NCBI GenBank assembly: GCA_945907055.1
Contig: CAMDSG010000007.1
Coordinates: 1 to 24,496 of the forward strand
DNA: 24,496 nt
Source of the DNA: Bifidobacterium breve
GTDB lineage: Bacteria; Actinomycetota; Acidimicrobiia; IMCC26256
Direction: 5' to 3'
This document shows positions 1-6,956 of this stretch, one piece after another; position 1 is the first letter of the stretch; every line of letters begins with the position of its first letter. Below the pieces are notes generated by a model. That model was given only the letters and a program-made list of their open reading frames with translations. It made no database searches and was not told where the DNA came from. A program made the position numbers and the translations under genes.

Positions 1-1349
1 ATCTTTCCGCGAATCGGGAGGATTGCTTGAAACTCTGGATTACGTGCACGCTTCGCTGATCCACCAGCACTGTCGCCCTCCACAATAAAGAGTTCGGAGA
101 GTGATGGATCTTTAGATGAACAGTCTGCGAGTTTTCCAGGCATTGATGCAGACTCAAGCAATGACCGCCGGCGAGTTAGATCGCGAGCTTGGCGTGCTGC
201 AAGACGCGCACGCGATGCTTGAGTTGCTTTCATAACAATTGCTTTTGCCTCGGAGGGATTCTCCTCGAGCCAATCTCCAAAACGCTCGTTCGTCGACTTC
301 TCAACTAGAGAGCGCATCTCCGTGTTGCCGAGTTTTGTCTTAGTCTGGCCCTCAAACTGCGGATTTGTGAGGCGTACCGAAATGATTGCAGTAAGGCCTT
401 CGCGAATGTCCTCGCCTTGAAGGTTTACATCCTTCTCTTTTAGAAAACCTTTGTTGCGTGAGTATTTATTAACTGCATTTGTAAGGGCTTTTTTAAATCC
501 CTCTTCATGCATACCGCCCTCGGTAGTTGCAATGTTGTTTGCGAAGGAGTGAATACCCTCGTTGTAACCAGTGTTCCACTGCATCGCTACCTCCACGATG
601 CTCGTACCTACCGTGTCCTCGAAGGATGCAACCTTCTTGAAAATTGGCTCCTTGGTGACATTGAGGTGGCGCACAAAATCAACGATTCCGCCACTGAACT
701 TGAATATCTGCTCAACCGGAGGATCGGGGCGCTCGTCGCGAAAGCGGATCTCTAGACCCTTATTGAGGAAGGCCATCTCACGGAGGCGCTCAATCAGTGT
801 CTGTGCACGGAACTCGGTCTCTTCGAGAATGGTCCCGTCGGCCCAGAATGTGACGGTTGTGCCTGTCTTCTTGGAGGCAGCAACCTTCTTGAGGGCCCCC
901 TTGGGCTTCCCGCCATTCTCGAAGGTCATCTCGTACTTTCCGCCATCGCGGTGAATCTCGAGATCGAGGCGTCTTGAGAGTGCGTTTACGACGGAGACCC
1001 CCACACCATGGAGCCCTCCCGAGATCTTGTAACCCTCTCCACCAAATTTCCCACCCGCGTGTAGGACAGTAAGGACAATCTCTGCAGCTGATTTCTTTGG
1101 GTCTTCGGGGTGAGGATCTACCGGAATCCCGCGACCGTTATCTGAGACGCGACATCCTCCATCGGGCAGGAGTGCGACGTCGATGCGATTGGCATGCCCA
1201 GCCATTGCCTCATCAACGGAGTTGTCCACTACCTCGTAGACAAGGTGATGAAGTCCGGAGATTCCGGTTGAACCGATATACATCCCAGGGCGCTCGCGCA
1301 CCGGCTCGAGACCTTTTAGAACCGTAATATCCTTTGCGGCGTATGCCAC
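1..1349 (-). CDS. gyrB: DNA gyrase subunit B, N-terminal part (cut by window edge)
   Basis: This is the ATPase subunit of the type II topoisomerase that introduces negative supercoils. About 449 residues are present of a family length near 650; the C-terminal end lies beyond base 1. The chosen start is a GTG at 1347-1349, giving MAYAAKDITVLKGLEPVRER, with an AGAGG-type ribosome site about 10 nt upstream. Visible GHKL ATPase motifs are EVVDNSVDEA (about residues 39-48), DNGRGIP (70-76) and the GGLHGVG loop. The TOPRIM motif EGDSAGGSAK starts near residue 424 and is followed by ILPIRGK at the edge. The gene lies downstream of recF and the DUF721 gene, separated from them by a 358-bp gap, so it may have its own promoter. 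gyrA normally follows, which would be off the left edge. No frameshift was seen in the stretches translated by hand. Confidence 0.97.
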   Translation of the reverse strand, partial: MAYAAKDITVLKGLEPVRERPGMYIGSTGISGLHHLVYEVVDNSVDEAMAGHANRIDVALLPDGGCRVSDNGRGIPVDPHPEDPKKSAAEIVLTVLHAGGKFGGEGYKISGGLHGVGVSVVNALSRRLDLEIHRDGGKYEMTFENGGKPKGALKKVAASKKTGTTVTFWADGTILEETEFRAQTLIERLREMAFLNKGLEIRFRDERPDPPVEQIFKFSGGIVDFVRHLNVTKEPIFKKVASFEDTVGTSIVEVAMQWNTGYNEGIHSFANNIATTEGGMHEEGFKKALTNAVNKYSRNKGFLKEKDVNLQGEDIREGLTAIISVRLTNPQFEGQTKTKLGNTEMRSLVEKSTNERFGDWLEENPSEAKAIVMKATQASRARLAARQARDLTRRRSLLESASMPGKLADCSSKDPSLSELFIVEGDSAGGSAKRARNPEFQAILPIRGK

Positions 1350-1707
1350 TCGTGAAGCACCTCTTCGGGGTTGATTATGGGTTGAGTTGGGGATGAAATT
1401 GGGCCTATACAAGACCCGATAAACACCTATTGAAAATTGGGTCGAAAATTAGCTCGGAGATTGGGGCCGAAATTACCCCTACTCTCGATCAATACAACGT
1501 GGGAAAACACGCGAAAGTGCTGGTCAGAAGGGGTTTTTCGACTTCAGGAACCTTATCAGAAACCAGGGACAATTACCTGCGTTTCGCGGGATCATTTCTC
1601 GTGATTTAAGGGCAAGCAACGAGTCTCCGATTTAAGCATCCAGCAGCTATTTCTTGGGCCAGGTTCATAACAAATCTGCCTTCTCTCAACACCATCTGCG
1701 CTGTGTA
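1350..1707. other. Intergenic region upstream of gyrB with short AATTGGG-type repeats
   Basis: This 358-bp gap has no credible gene; the small open frames across it resemble nothing. It holds a cluster of related short words on the plus strand: GAAATTGGGCC at 1395-1405, GAAAATTGGG at 1432-1441, GAAAATT at 1444-1450, GAGATTGGGGCC at 1457-1468 and GAAATT at 1469-1474. They lie 45-150 bp upstream of the gyrB start, where a promoter and supercoiling-responsive control would be expected. I could not pick a convincing -35/-10 pair on the minus strand. Confidence 0.5.
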
Positions 1708-2052
1708 CTAGTGGGCTCTGGGATCGATCCGTAACACTCGGACCTTCACATCGAGAACGGAGCCCTCTCCGTTGCGTGCGTTTACCTCCTGGGCTATTCG
1801 CGCCCCCTCGAAACGCGCACGCGATGCCCACTCGGGCTGTGTCGCACCTAGAACGAGCACGCCTTCTCGAAGCGATACGAATTGAACATGCTCGCTTAGC
1901 TCCTCGCCGAGAATTTCACTCCACGAATCACTAATCGCCCCAATCTTGCGTGGGTCGTCGGCACCGAGGTCGCGCCCCACTGCACCTAGAACATCGGAGA
2001 CGCTCTGGGGATCACGATTCCTCCCCCTGCCTCTTGAATTCCCGTCACTCAA
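1708..2052 (-). CDS. dciA: DUF721 / DciA-family protein, predicted replicative helicase loader
   Basis: The product is 114 residues with a short basic, disordered N-terminus (MSDGNSRGRGRNRD). The DUF721 fold follows: a helix with VSDVLGAVGRDLG, then IGAISDSWSEILGEELSEHVQFVSLREGVLVLGA, ending with an R/V-rich strand. The conserved W in the SWSEILG segment and the L-V-L-x-A-x-x-P-x-W-A pattern are typical. DUF721 proteins include DciA, the ancestral bacterial loader of the DnaB helicase, and the slot between recF and gyrB is the usual actinobacterial position. The start overlaps the recF stop by 8 bp, indicating translational coupling. The family call is firm; the helicase-loading role is inferred from the family. 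Confidence 0.85.
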   Translation of the reverse strand: MSDGNSRGRGRNRDPQSVSDVLGAVGRDLGADDPRKIGAISDSWSEILGEELSEHVQFVSLREGVLVLGATQPEWASRARFEGARIAQEVNARNGEGSVLDVKVRVLRIDPRAH

Positions 2053-3154
2053 CCTCGCTCACCATCCCTGACTCAACCCGAAGCCATCGATCTGCCTTGA
2101 CTCCATCCGGTAGAAGGCTTGCGGTCGTTAGGAGAGTCTGACCTCTCGGGAGATTGGCTACCAATGCCTCCGAGCGGGCAGGGTCTAGTTCGCTGAAGAC
2201 ATCATCGAGTAGCAGCAAGGGCTCCTCCCCTAGAACCTCTGTGACCACCCTGTGCCCGCCTAAACGCAGGGCTAGCGCCAGACTCCTTTGCTCCCCCTGC
2301 GATGCCGTAGAGCGAGCCTCGAGCCCGTGTAGTTCAATTCGCCAGTCGTCCCTATGCGGGCCCACGAGGGTCACGCCGCGTTCTATCTCTTTAGCCTGCA
2401 TAACTATTAGTGATCTGAGGATCTCCTCCTCAATCTCCTTGGCGTCATCCGTGAGGGTTGATTGGCTCCACTCGACCTCATATCGCGCCCGCACTGCAGG
2501 ATCCTCACGAGCCAAGTCTGCATATGCCTGAGAAATTGCTGGGAGAAGGCGGTCGGTTAGGCGTAGCCGTGCACGAATTAACTGGGCCCCGGTTTGAGCC
2601 AGCTGTGTATCAAATACCTCGAGCGTTGTGCGCGACTCCGTGTCGCGAACTCCGCCTTTGAGGAGAGCGTTTCGCTGCCTAAGAACACGATCGTAATCAG
2701 ATCTAACAACTTCATACCGCGGCGCGCTCTGCGAGAGTAAATCATCAATAAATCCACGGCGTTGTGCTGGTCCGCCCTTGATTAACTCAAGATCGTCAGG
2801 AGAGAAAATTGTTGCGCGCACCGAGTCGCCTAGGTCTCTGCGTTTCGCTAATGGCTGACCGTTAACAAGTATTCGGTTTCGACCACTTGCGCGGATCTCG
2901 GCCTCAACGCGTACAACTCCAGAGCCGCGCATCGCGTCGACACGAACAATCGCCGCATCAGACCCAGCGCGAGCTAATGCACTATCGGCTACACCCCTGA
3001 ATGATCTCCCCGTAGCGATCCAGTCAATAGCCTCAAGGAGGCTTGTTTTTCCCTGTCCGTTCGCACCTGTAATTACAGTGCAGCCCGGAGGCAGCGTTAG
3101 ATCAAGTGACTCGTAACATCGAAAGTCGGTGAGCCATAAACGGGCAAGACGCAC
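2045..3154 (-). CDS. recF: DNA replication and repair protein RecF
   Basis: This SMC-like ATPase helps load RecA at single-strand gaps. The 369 residues match the family length. The Walker A motif GANGQGKTS is at residues 30-38, the ABC-type signature STASQGEQRSLALALRL begins at 282, and the Walker B LLLLDDVFSELD is near 313-324. The N-terminal sequence LWLTDFRCYESLDLTLPPG is the standard RecF opening. The ATG start lies 9 bp downstream of the dnaN stop, so recF probably belongs to a dnaN-recF-dciA transcript. Its 3' end overlaps the DUF721 gene. Confidence 0.97.
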   Translation of the reverse strand: MRLARLWLTDFRCYESLDLTLPPGCTVITGANGQGKTSLLEAIDWIATGRSFRGVADSALARAGSDAAIVRVDAMRGSGVVRVEAEIRASGRNRILVNGQPLAKRRDLGDSVRATIFSPDDLELIKGGPAQRRGFIDDLLSQSAPRYEVVRSDYDRVLRQRNALLKGGVRDTESRTTLEVFDTQLAQTGAQLIRARLRLTDRLLPAISQAYADLAREDPAVRARYEVEWSQSTLTDDAKEIEEEILRSLIVMQAKEIERGVTLVGPHRDDWRIELHGLEARSTASQGEQRSLALALRLGGHRVVTEVLGEEPLLLLDDVFSELDPARSEALVANLPRGQTLLTTASLLPDGVKADRWLRVESGMVSEVE

Positions 3155-3163
3155 GTTGAGTGA

Positions 3164-4267
3164 TCAGGAGATCCGTACCGGCATCAAAAGGTAGAGGAAG
3201 TCTCCACCAGTCTCTGATGTCGAGCGAAGAGTCGCAGGCTTAAGCGGATCTACGGTCTCGAGAAGTGCTTCCTCGCCACCAATTGCTGCGAGTCCATCGA
3301 GTAAGAACTGCGGATTGAAGGCGACACTCATGTCTGTTCCTTCAAACTTTGCCTCGATGGTCTCCTTCGCATCTGCTCGCTCTTGCGCGCTTGCGGATAA
3401 CTCAAGACCCTCGCTGCTCATAGTGAGACGAACCGGTGTCGAGTCGCGCCCCTCACCAACTATCTGCATGAGCCGTGCCGCCTCCTCGAGCGCGTCCTTC
3501 GCAACAATCAAGCGATTTGGGTAGCCATCTGGGATCAGCTGCTCGTAGTTCGGGAAGTCCCCATCGATGAGACGGGTCACTACCGAACGATCCTCTGAGG
3601 CAAAAGCAACCTCGCGCTCGCCGAGAGTTACGGTGATGGATCCGGTACCAAATACGCGCTGTACCTCGTTGAGGCCTTTTGCAGATACGAGGACTTTCTG
3701 GCCCTCAGTAAGAAGCCCTACCCCAGGAAGATCGCGCACTGCTAAGCGATAGGAGTCAGTAGCTACTAGGCGAAGCCCAGTTGCGGTAGCCGCTAGAAGA
3801 ACACCTGTGAGTATCGGCCGGGCATCATCTTTAGATGCCGCTGGAATTACCTGACGCAACGCCTCGGCAAAGGGTCCAGCCTCGACGCTTACGCTTGTTC
3901 CCTCAGGAGAACCAACCTTCGGAAAATCGTCAGCAGGTAGCAGCCGCACGCTTACCTGTGCTGGCCCACCAGAGATTTTTGCGTCATCCCCCGTAACTTC
4001 AAATGTCACTGCTCCTGGCTTCAATCTGCTTGTGAGCCCATCGAAGAGTTTGGCTGGAACAACGGATACCCCAGGCGAATCAACTTGAGCTGGGATTCGC
4101 ACACGTATCGTTAGATCGAGGTCAGATCCAACCAACTCAATGGAGTCATCGGCTGCAGTTACCTTGATTCCTGACAGGACAGGCATGGCACCGCTTCGAG
4201 CAGCGACTGCCCTCTGCGTGATGCTAATTGCCTCGGCCAAGGTGTCACGTTCGCATCTAAATTTCAC
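3164..4267 (-). CDS. dnaN: DNA polymerase III beta sliding clamp
   Basis: This is the ring-shaped processivity factor that tethers DNA polymerase III to the template. The frame is open to 4336, but the real start is taken as the GTG at 4265-4267, giving a protein that opens KFRCERDTLAEAISITQRAV. A strong ribosome site GGAGGAG sits 5 nt before it, and the clamp fold begins at that point. This gives 367 residues, the usual length. Recognisable segments are RSGAMPVLSGIKV in domain I, RPILTGVLL in domain II, and the C-terminal LYLLMPVRIS that closes the third domain. The gene is separated from dnaA by the presumed replication origin. Confidence 0.97.
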   Translation of the reverse strand: MKFRCERDTLAEAISITQRAVAARSGAMPVLSGIKVTAADDSIELVGSDLDLTIRVRIPAQVDSPGVSVVPAKLFDGLTSRLKPGAVTFEVTGDDAKISGGPAQVSVRLLPADDFPKVGSPEGTSVSVEAGPFAEALRQVIPAASKDDARPILTGVLLAATATGLRLVATDSYRLAVRDLPGVGLLTEGQKVLVSAKGLNEVQRVFGTGSITVTLGEREVAFASEDRSVVTRLIDGDFPNYEQLIPDGYPNRLIVAKDALEEAARLMQIVGEGRDSTPVRLTMSSEGLELSASAQERADAKETIEAKFEGTDMSVAFNPQFLLDGLAAIGGEEALLETVDPLKPATLRSTSETGGDFLYLLMPVRIS

Positions 4268-4282
4268 TTGTCTCCTCCACAC

Positions 4283-4331
4283 ACTTTTATTTGTTAATGA
4301 TGGTTGTAGTAGTAGTAGGGCCTGTGGATTG
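4283..4331. promoter_or_regulatory. Candidate basal origin unwinding element (AT tract, DnaA-trios, GC block, DnaA box)
   Basis: On the plus strand the order is an AT-rich stretch (4283-4300), TAG repeated four times (4307-4318), GGCC (4319-4322), and TGTGGATTG (4323-4331), which is a DnaA box read on the minus strand. Known basal unwinding systems pair a DnaA box with a GC-rich spacer and repeated trinucleotides that guide DnaA onto single-stranded DNA; this block has all parts in contact. The functional claim is an inference from that architecture. Confidence 0.55.
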
Positions 4332-4455
4332 TGCATAACTGCACATAACCGCAGGTCATGCGGGTTTCTTAACCCCTGTTAGATATCCACAGGGTTGCGC
4401 GCTTTGAGGTGGGGTGCTGATAGGTGCTGAGAGGTTTCCCACCGCGAGAGGGTAG

Positions 4456-4464
4456 TTGTCCACA
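4456..4464 (+). promoter_or_regulatory. DnaA box, perfect TTGTCCACA
   Basis: This 9-mer is the actinobacterial form of the DnaA box. It is followed closely by CAATCCACA (4466-4474) and TTATCCACC (4478-4486), giving three same-orientation boxes with 10-12 bp spacing just downstream of dnaA. Confidence 0.8.
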
Positions 4465-4477
4465 GCAATCCACAGCT

Positions 4478-5983
4478 TTATCCACCGGTACCTAATCTGA
4501 TTCTCCCCATTAGCTCATTGACCTGGTCGAATACCGTGTGTCGCTCAGTCAATAGGCCCTTTATTTTCTCGACAGCGTGTATCACCGTTGTGTGATCTCG
4601 CCCGCCGAACTCCTCTGCGATTCGGGGGTACGAGTAGTCGGTCATCTCTCGAAATACGTACATGCCGATCTGGCGAGCCATTACGAGGGGCCGGCGGCGT
4701 GAGCGTCCGCATAGGTCCTCAACGGGGAAACCAAACATTTTCGCGGTCTCGTCGAGGATTAATGCGGGGGTAATTACCCTCGGCTTGGTTGGGGGAAGGA
4801 TGTCATGGAGAACCTGCTTAGCGATCTCCTCGGTTAGGGGGGAGCGATTCAGGCTTGAGTATGCAGCAACCCGGATGAGCGCGCCCTCCAATTCGCGAAC
4901 ATTGTCTGAGATATTTGAGGCAATGAAGTCGAGAACCTCAGAAGGAATCCCGGCGAGGTTCTCCGACTCGGCCTTCATTCGTAGAATTGCGAGCCTTGTC
5001 TCGAACTCTGGGGGCGAGACGTCTGTTATCAACCCCCACTCAAGACGAGTTCTGAGGCGATCCTCTAGGCGAGGAATCTGTTTGGGCGGGCGGTCAGAGG
5101 AGATAACAATCTGATTACCTGCCGCGTGTAGTGAGTTAAAAGTATGGAAGAACTCTTCTTGAAGTTGCTGGCTGCGCTCCAAGAACTGAATGTCGTCAAC
5201 TAGAAGCACCTCAACCTCGCGATATCGGCGCCTAAAAGCGTTAGATGTATTTGACCTAATTGAGTCGACGAACTCATTCATCAAAGTCTCGGTTGATACA
5301 TACCTAACTCGCTGCAACTTGTGTACGTCGCGCACGTAATTGCCGATTGCGTGGAGAAGGTGAGTCTTCCCAAGCCCAGCAGGTCCATAGATAAACAGGG
5401 GGTTGTAAGAACGTGCAGGATTCTCGGCGACTGAGAGAGCCGCGGCGTGGGCAAAGCGATTAGAGGCACCGATTACAAAATGCTCGAAGGTATAACGGGG
5501 GTTGAGCGAGGCCCACTGGGCCTGGTTCTCTCCGCCGCCTGTCTCCAGCGACCCTGACCGTGAAGACCCTGATCCTGAAGACCCTGATCCTGAAGACCCT
5601 GATAAAGCGGCCGATTGCTGGTGAGTTCTCGTTTGATTATCACCGAGTGGGTTGCTACGAGCAGGCCCCCTAGTGGAGGTCTCGTAGTGGAGCGAGAGGT
5701 TCTCATCGAGAGTTATCGATTGCTCTATTCGATCTGGGGTGGAGACGATTAACTCAACCTCGATCTCCTCCCCTGTTGCCTCTTGGAGAAGCGAGGTCAG
5801 CAGACCGGTGTAGTTGCTGCGAAGTTTCTCGCGCGCTACGCCGCTTGGGACCGAGAGGGTAAGTACCTCACCGTCAAAGGAGACTGCGCGCACTTCGCGG
5901 AACCAGGCATTCCAGGTGGCGTCTTTAAGTTCGGCGCGCACAGCAGCAGCCCCAATTGCCCAGAGCTCCTCTGCCTGTGTCAT
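4478..5983 (-). CDS. dnaA: Chromosomal replication initiator protein DnaA
   Basis: This AAA+ ATPase binds DnaA boxes and opens oriC. The start is taken at the ATG 5981-5983 (MTQAEELWAI), with GGAAG 5 nt upstream; an in-frame TTG at 6004 is less likely. That gives 501 residues. Domain I spans about 1-85. A variable, Ser/Gly-rich domain II linker follows (about 128-145). The AAA+ core has Walker A GPAGLGKTH (200-208) and Walker B LLVDDIQF (260-267). Domain IV has the box-binding GGRDHTTVIHA segment near 460-470. The linker is encoded by a 15-bp tandem repeat. The gene diverges from rpmH across a 512-bp gap that contains further DnaA boxes. Confidence 0.98.
   Translation of the reverse strand: MTQAEELWAIGAAAVRAELKDATWNAWFREVRAVSFDGEVLTLSVPSGVAREKLRSNYTGLLTSLLQEATGEEIEVELIVSTPDRIEQSITLDENLSLHYETSTRGPARSNPLGDNQTRTHQQSAALSGSSGSGSSGSGSSRSGSLETGGGENQAQWASLNPRYTFEHFVIGASNRFAHAAALSVAENPARSYNPLFIYGPAGLGKTHLLHAIGNYVRDVHKLQRVRYVSTETLMNEFVDSIRSNTSNAFRRRYREVEVLLVDDIQFLERSQQLQEEFFHTFNSLHAAGNQIVISSDRPPKQIPRLEDRLRTRLEWGLITDVSPPEFETRLAILRMKAESENLAGIPSEVLDFIASNISDNVRELEGALIRVAAYSSLNRSPLTEEIAKQVLHDILPPTKPRVITPALILDETAKMFGFPVEDLCGRSRRRPLVMARQIGMYVFREMTDYSYPRIAEEFGGRDHTTVIHAVEKIKGLLTERHTVFDQVNELMGRIRLGTGG
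5548..5603. repeat. 15-bp in-frame tandem repeat in the dnaA linker
   Basis: The plus-strand unit TGAAGACCCTGATCC occurs at 5561-5575 and 5576-5590, with a nearly full copy at 5591-5603 and a divergent copy just before (5548-5560). Since 15 is a multiple of three, copy changes keep the dnaA frame. The product is a Gly-Ser run with an occasional Arg in the non-conserved domain II. Confidence 0.85.
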
Positions 5984-6073
5984 CGCAACTTCCACGCCGT
6001 CCAAAATGCCCCACTTGAATTAGTCGCCACTTACAAGAATCGCTACTGCGAATCCCTGACCAAAGATTCTCTC

Positions 6074-6101
6074 TAGATACTTCTAATTACTTAATTCGCA
6101 A
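6074..6101 (-). promoter_or_regulatory. Candidate dnaA promoter
   Basis: Read on the minus strand, TTGCGA (6101-6096) and TATCTA (6079-6074) are separated by 16 bp, about 90 bp upstream of the dnaA ATG. The -35 word is identical to that of the candidate rpmH promoter on the other side of the gap. The assignment rests on motif match only. Confidence 0.35.
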
Positions 6102-6268
6102 TCGGAAAATGTGCGGTAATAGCGCACCCGAGAACTCCCCGATGCAGCGCTTTTCTAGACTCAATCCCCCAAATGTCATTTCGAGACTCTCCACAGGTCT
6201 GTATAAATAACGCGCCCCTGAATTACCCCGAGGGGCGAACGTAGCAAACTGCCGCCCGAATAGCGAAC

Positions 6269-6321
6269 GGTGGATAACCTCGGAGAGCCGCTAACTAAGG
6301 GAGTTTGCGAGGTTGTCCCCA
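6269..6321. repeat. Inverted pair of extended DnaA boxes
   Basis: The minus strand of 6269-6282 reads CGAGGTTATCCACC and the plus strand of 6308-6321 reads CGAGGTTGTCCCCA. The two sites face each other with 25 bp between them and share the flank CGAGGTT in addition to the box core. Confidence 0.6.
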
Positions 6322-6380
6322 GCCTGAAAACATGCTAGGGGCCCTTGATGCGCTCTGTGGAAAACTCGTATTGCCCCACG

Positions 6381-6410
6381 TTGCGAAGCTCGCCCGATCA
6401 AGCGTATGAT
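6381..6410 (+). promoter_or_regulatory. Candidate rpmH operon promoter
   Basis: TTGCGA at 6381-6386 and TATGAT at 6405-6410 with an 18-bp spacer form a good housekeeping-sigma promoter about 85 bp upstream of rpmH. The implied leader contains an inverted repeat ACTCAC/GTGAGT (6438-6443, 6452-6457). Confidence 0.55.
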
Positions 6411-6495
6411 TTCGCCTCGTCTACGCCCTTGAATTCGACTCACCATTCATCGTGAGTTCTCTGGGGATCAACCCTCTAAACCGAAGAGGCTATAC

Positions 6496-6630
6496 ATGAA
6501 GCGCACCTTCCAGCCAAATACCCGTAAGCGCAGTAAAACCCATGGTTTTCGCCTCAGAATGCGCACCCGTGGCGGCCGCGCAGTGATCAGGGCCCGCCGT
6601 GCGCGGGGCCGTTCGCGGCTCTCGGCCTGA
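6496..6630 (+). CDS. rpmH: 50S ribosomal protein L34
   Basis: The product is 44 residues, very basic, with the standard opening MKRTFQPNTRKRSKTHGFR and the conserved RMRTRGGRAVIRARRARGR. L34 is a small protein of the large ribosomal subunit. The ATG start follows GAGG at 6 nt spacing. The TGA stop (6628-6630) overlaps the likely start of rnpA, so the two are translationally linked, as is common for this pair. Confidence 0.98.
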   Translation: MKRTFQPNTRKRSKTHGFRLRMRTRGGRAVIRARRARGRSRLSA

Positions 6631-6956
6631 TCTGGCGTATCCGCGACCATGCGACATTCGTCGCTTTCGCGCGCTCCCCATCTCGCCGTAGCGGCGCAAT
6701 CTCGGTTCGCCGAATTGGTGGGTCCGCTGAATCCCCCCCACGGGTTGCGTATGCTCTCGGAAAGCGAGTGGGAGATGCCCCAACACGAAATCGACTGCGG
6801 AGACGGCTCCGTGCTGTTGTCAGAGAGCTCGATTCTGAGCTCGTTGGCGGCTCCGCTTACCTCATCGCCGCTAGACCTGAGGCCGTACTCATGAGTAAGA
6901 CGCAGATTGAGGTCGCTCTAACGGAGACTTTTCGCGCCCTTCGAGGAGAGGCATGA
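6627..6956 (+). CDS. rnpA: Ribonuclease P protein component (non-canonical start)
   Basis: This is the protein subunit of RNase P, which supports tRNA 5' maturation. The frame reads IWRIRDHATFVAFARSPSRR after the stop of rpmH, and later carries the signature RVAYALGKRVGDAPTRNRLR and RRRLRAVVREL, typical of RnpA. From 6627 it encodes about 109 residues, a normal length. I find no ATG, GTG or TTG in this frame between rpmH codon positions and the conserved N-terminus. The best candidates are CTG at 6627-6629, overlapping the rpmH stop as CTGA, or ATC at 6630. The stop overlaps the yidD ATG (ATGA at 6953-6956). The identity is firm; the exact start is uncertain. Confidence 0.88.
   Translation: MIWRIRDHATFVAFARSPSRRSGAISVRRIGGSAESPPRVAYALGKRVGDAPTRNRLRRRLRAVVRELDSELVGGSAYLIAARPEAVLMSKTQIEVALTETFRALRGEA

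Larger units (their letters stand above)
4268..4477. other. Predicted oriC core, dnaN-dnaA intergenic region
   Basis: The gap between dnaN and dnaA is the usual oriC location in Actinomycetota. It contains a perfect DnaA box TTGTCCACA at 4456-4464 (+). Near matches are ATATCCACA at 4383-4391 (+), CAATCCACA at 4466-4474 (+), TTATCCACC at 4478-4486 (+, overlapping the dnaA stop codon), and, on the minus strand, CAATCCACA at 4323-4331 and TTATGCACA at 4330-4338. An AT-rich tract at 4283-4300 is followed by four TAG trios (4307-4318) and GGCC (4319-4322). There is also an 8-bp direct repeat GGTGCTGA (4413-4420, 4423-4430) and an inverted repeat GGTGGG/CCCACC (4408-4413, 4438-4443). The box count is modest, so part of the origin may lie in the dnaA-rpmH gap. 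Confidence 0.75.
5984..6495. other. dnaA-rpmH divergent intergenic region, second DnaA-box cluster
   Basis: This 512-bp region has no gene. DnaA-box-like sites are CTCTCCACA at 6187-6195 (+), TTATCCACC at 6269-6277 (-), TTGTCCCCA at 6313-6321 (+) and TTTTCCACA at 6356-6364 (-), each one or two bases off consensus. An AT-rich block lies at 6080-6110. A GC-rich inverted repeat CGCCCCT/AGGGGCG (6213-6219, 6231-6237) could form a hairpin. Likely divergent promoters for dnaA and rpmH lie at the two ends. It may serve as dnaA autoregulation DNA, as part of the origin, or both. Confidence 0.6.

Noticed and set aside
1592..1831. Minus-strand open frame across the DUF721-gyrB gap
   Set aside because: It overlaps the DUF721 gene in another frame, has no recognisable motif and no good ribosome site.
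4268..4336. N-terminal extension of DnaN to an upstream ATG
   Set aside because: The clamp fold starts at the GTG 4267 with a near-perfect ribosome site, and the extra residues would be encoded by the presumed unwinding region.
6649..6894. ATG-started open frame over the rnpA region
   Set aside because: It is out of frame with the conserved RnpA signature (RNRLRRRLRAV), so it is a shadow, even though it offers a canonical start.
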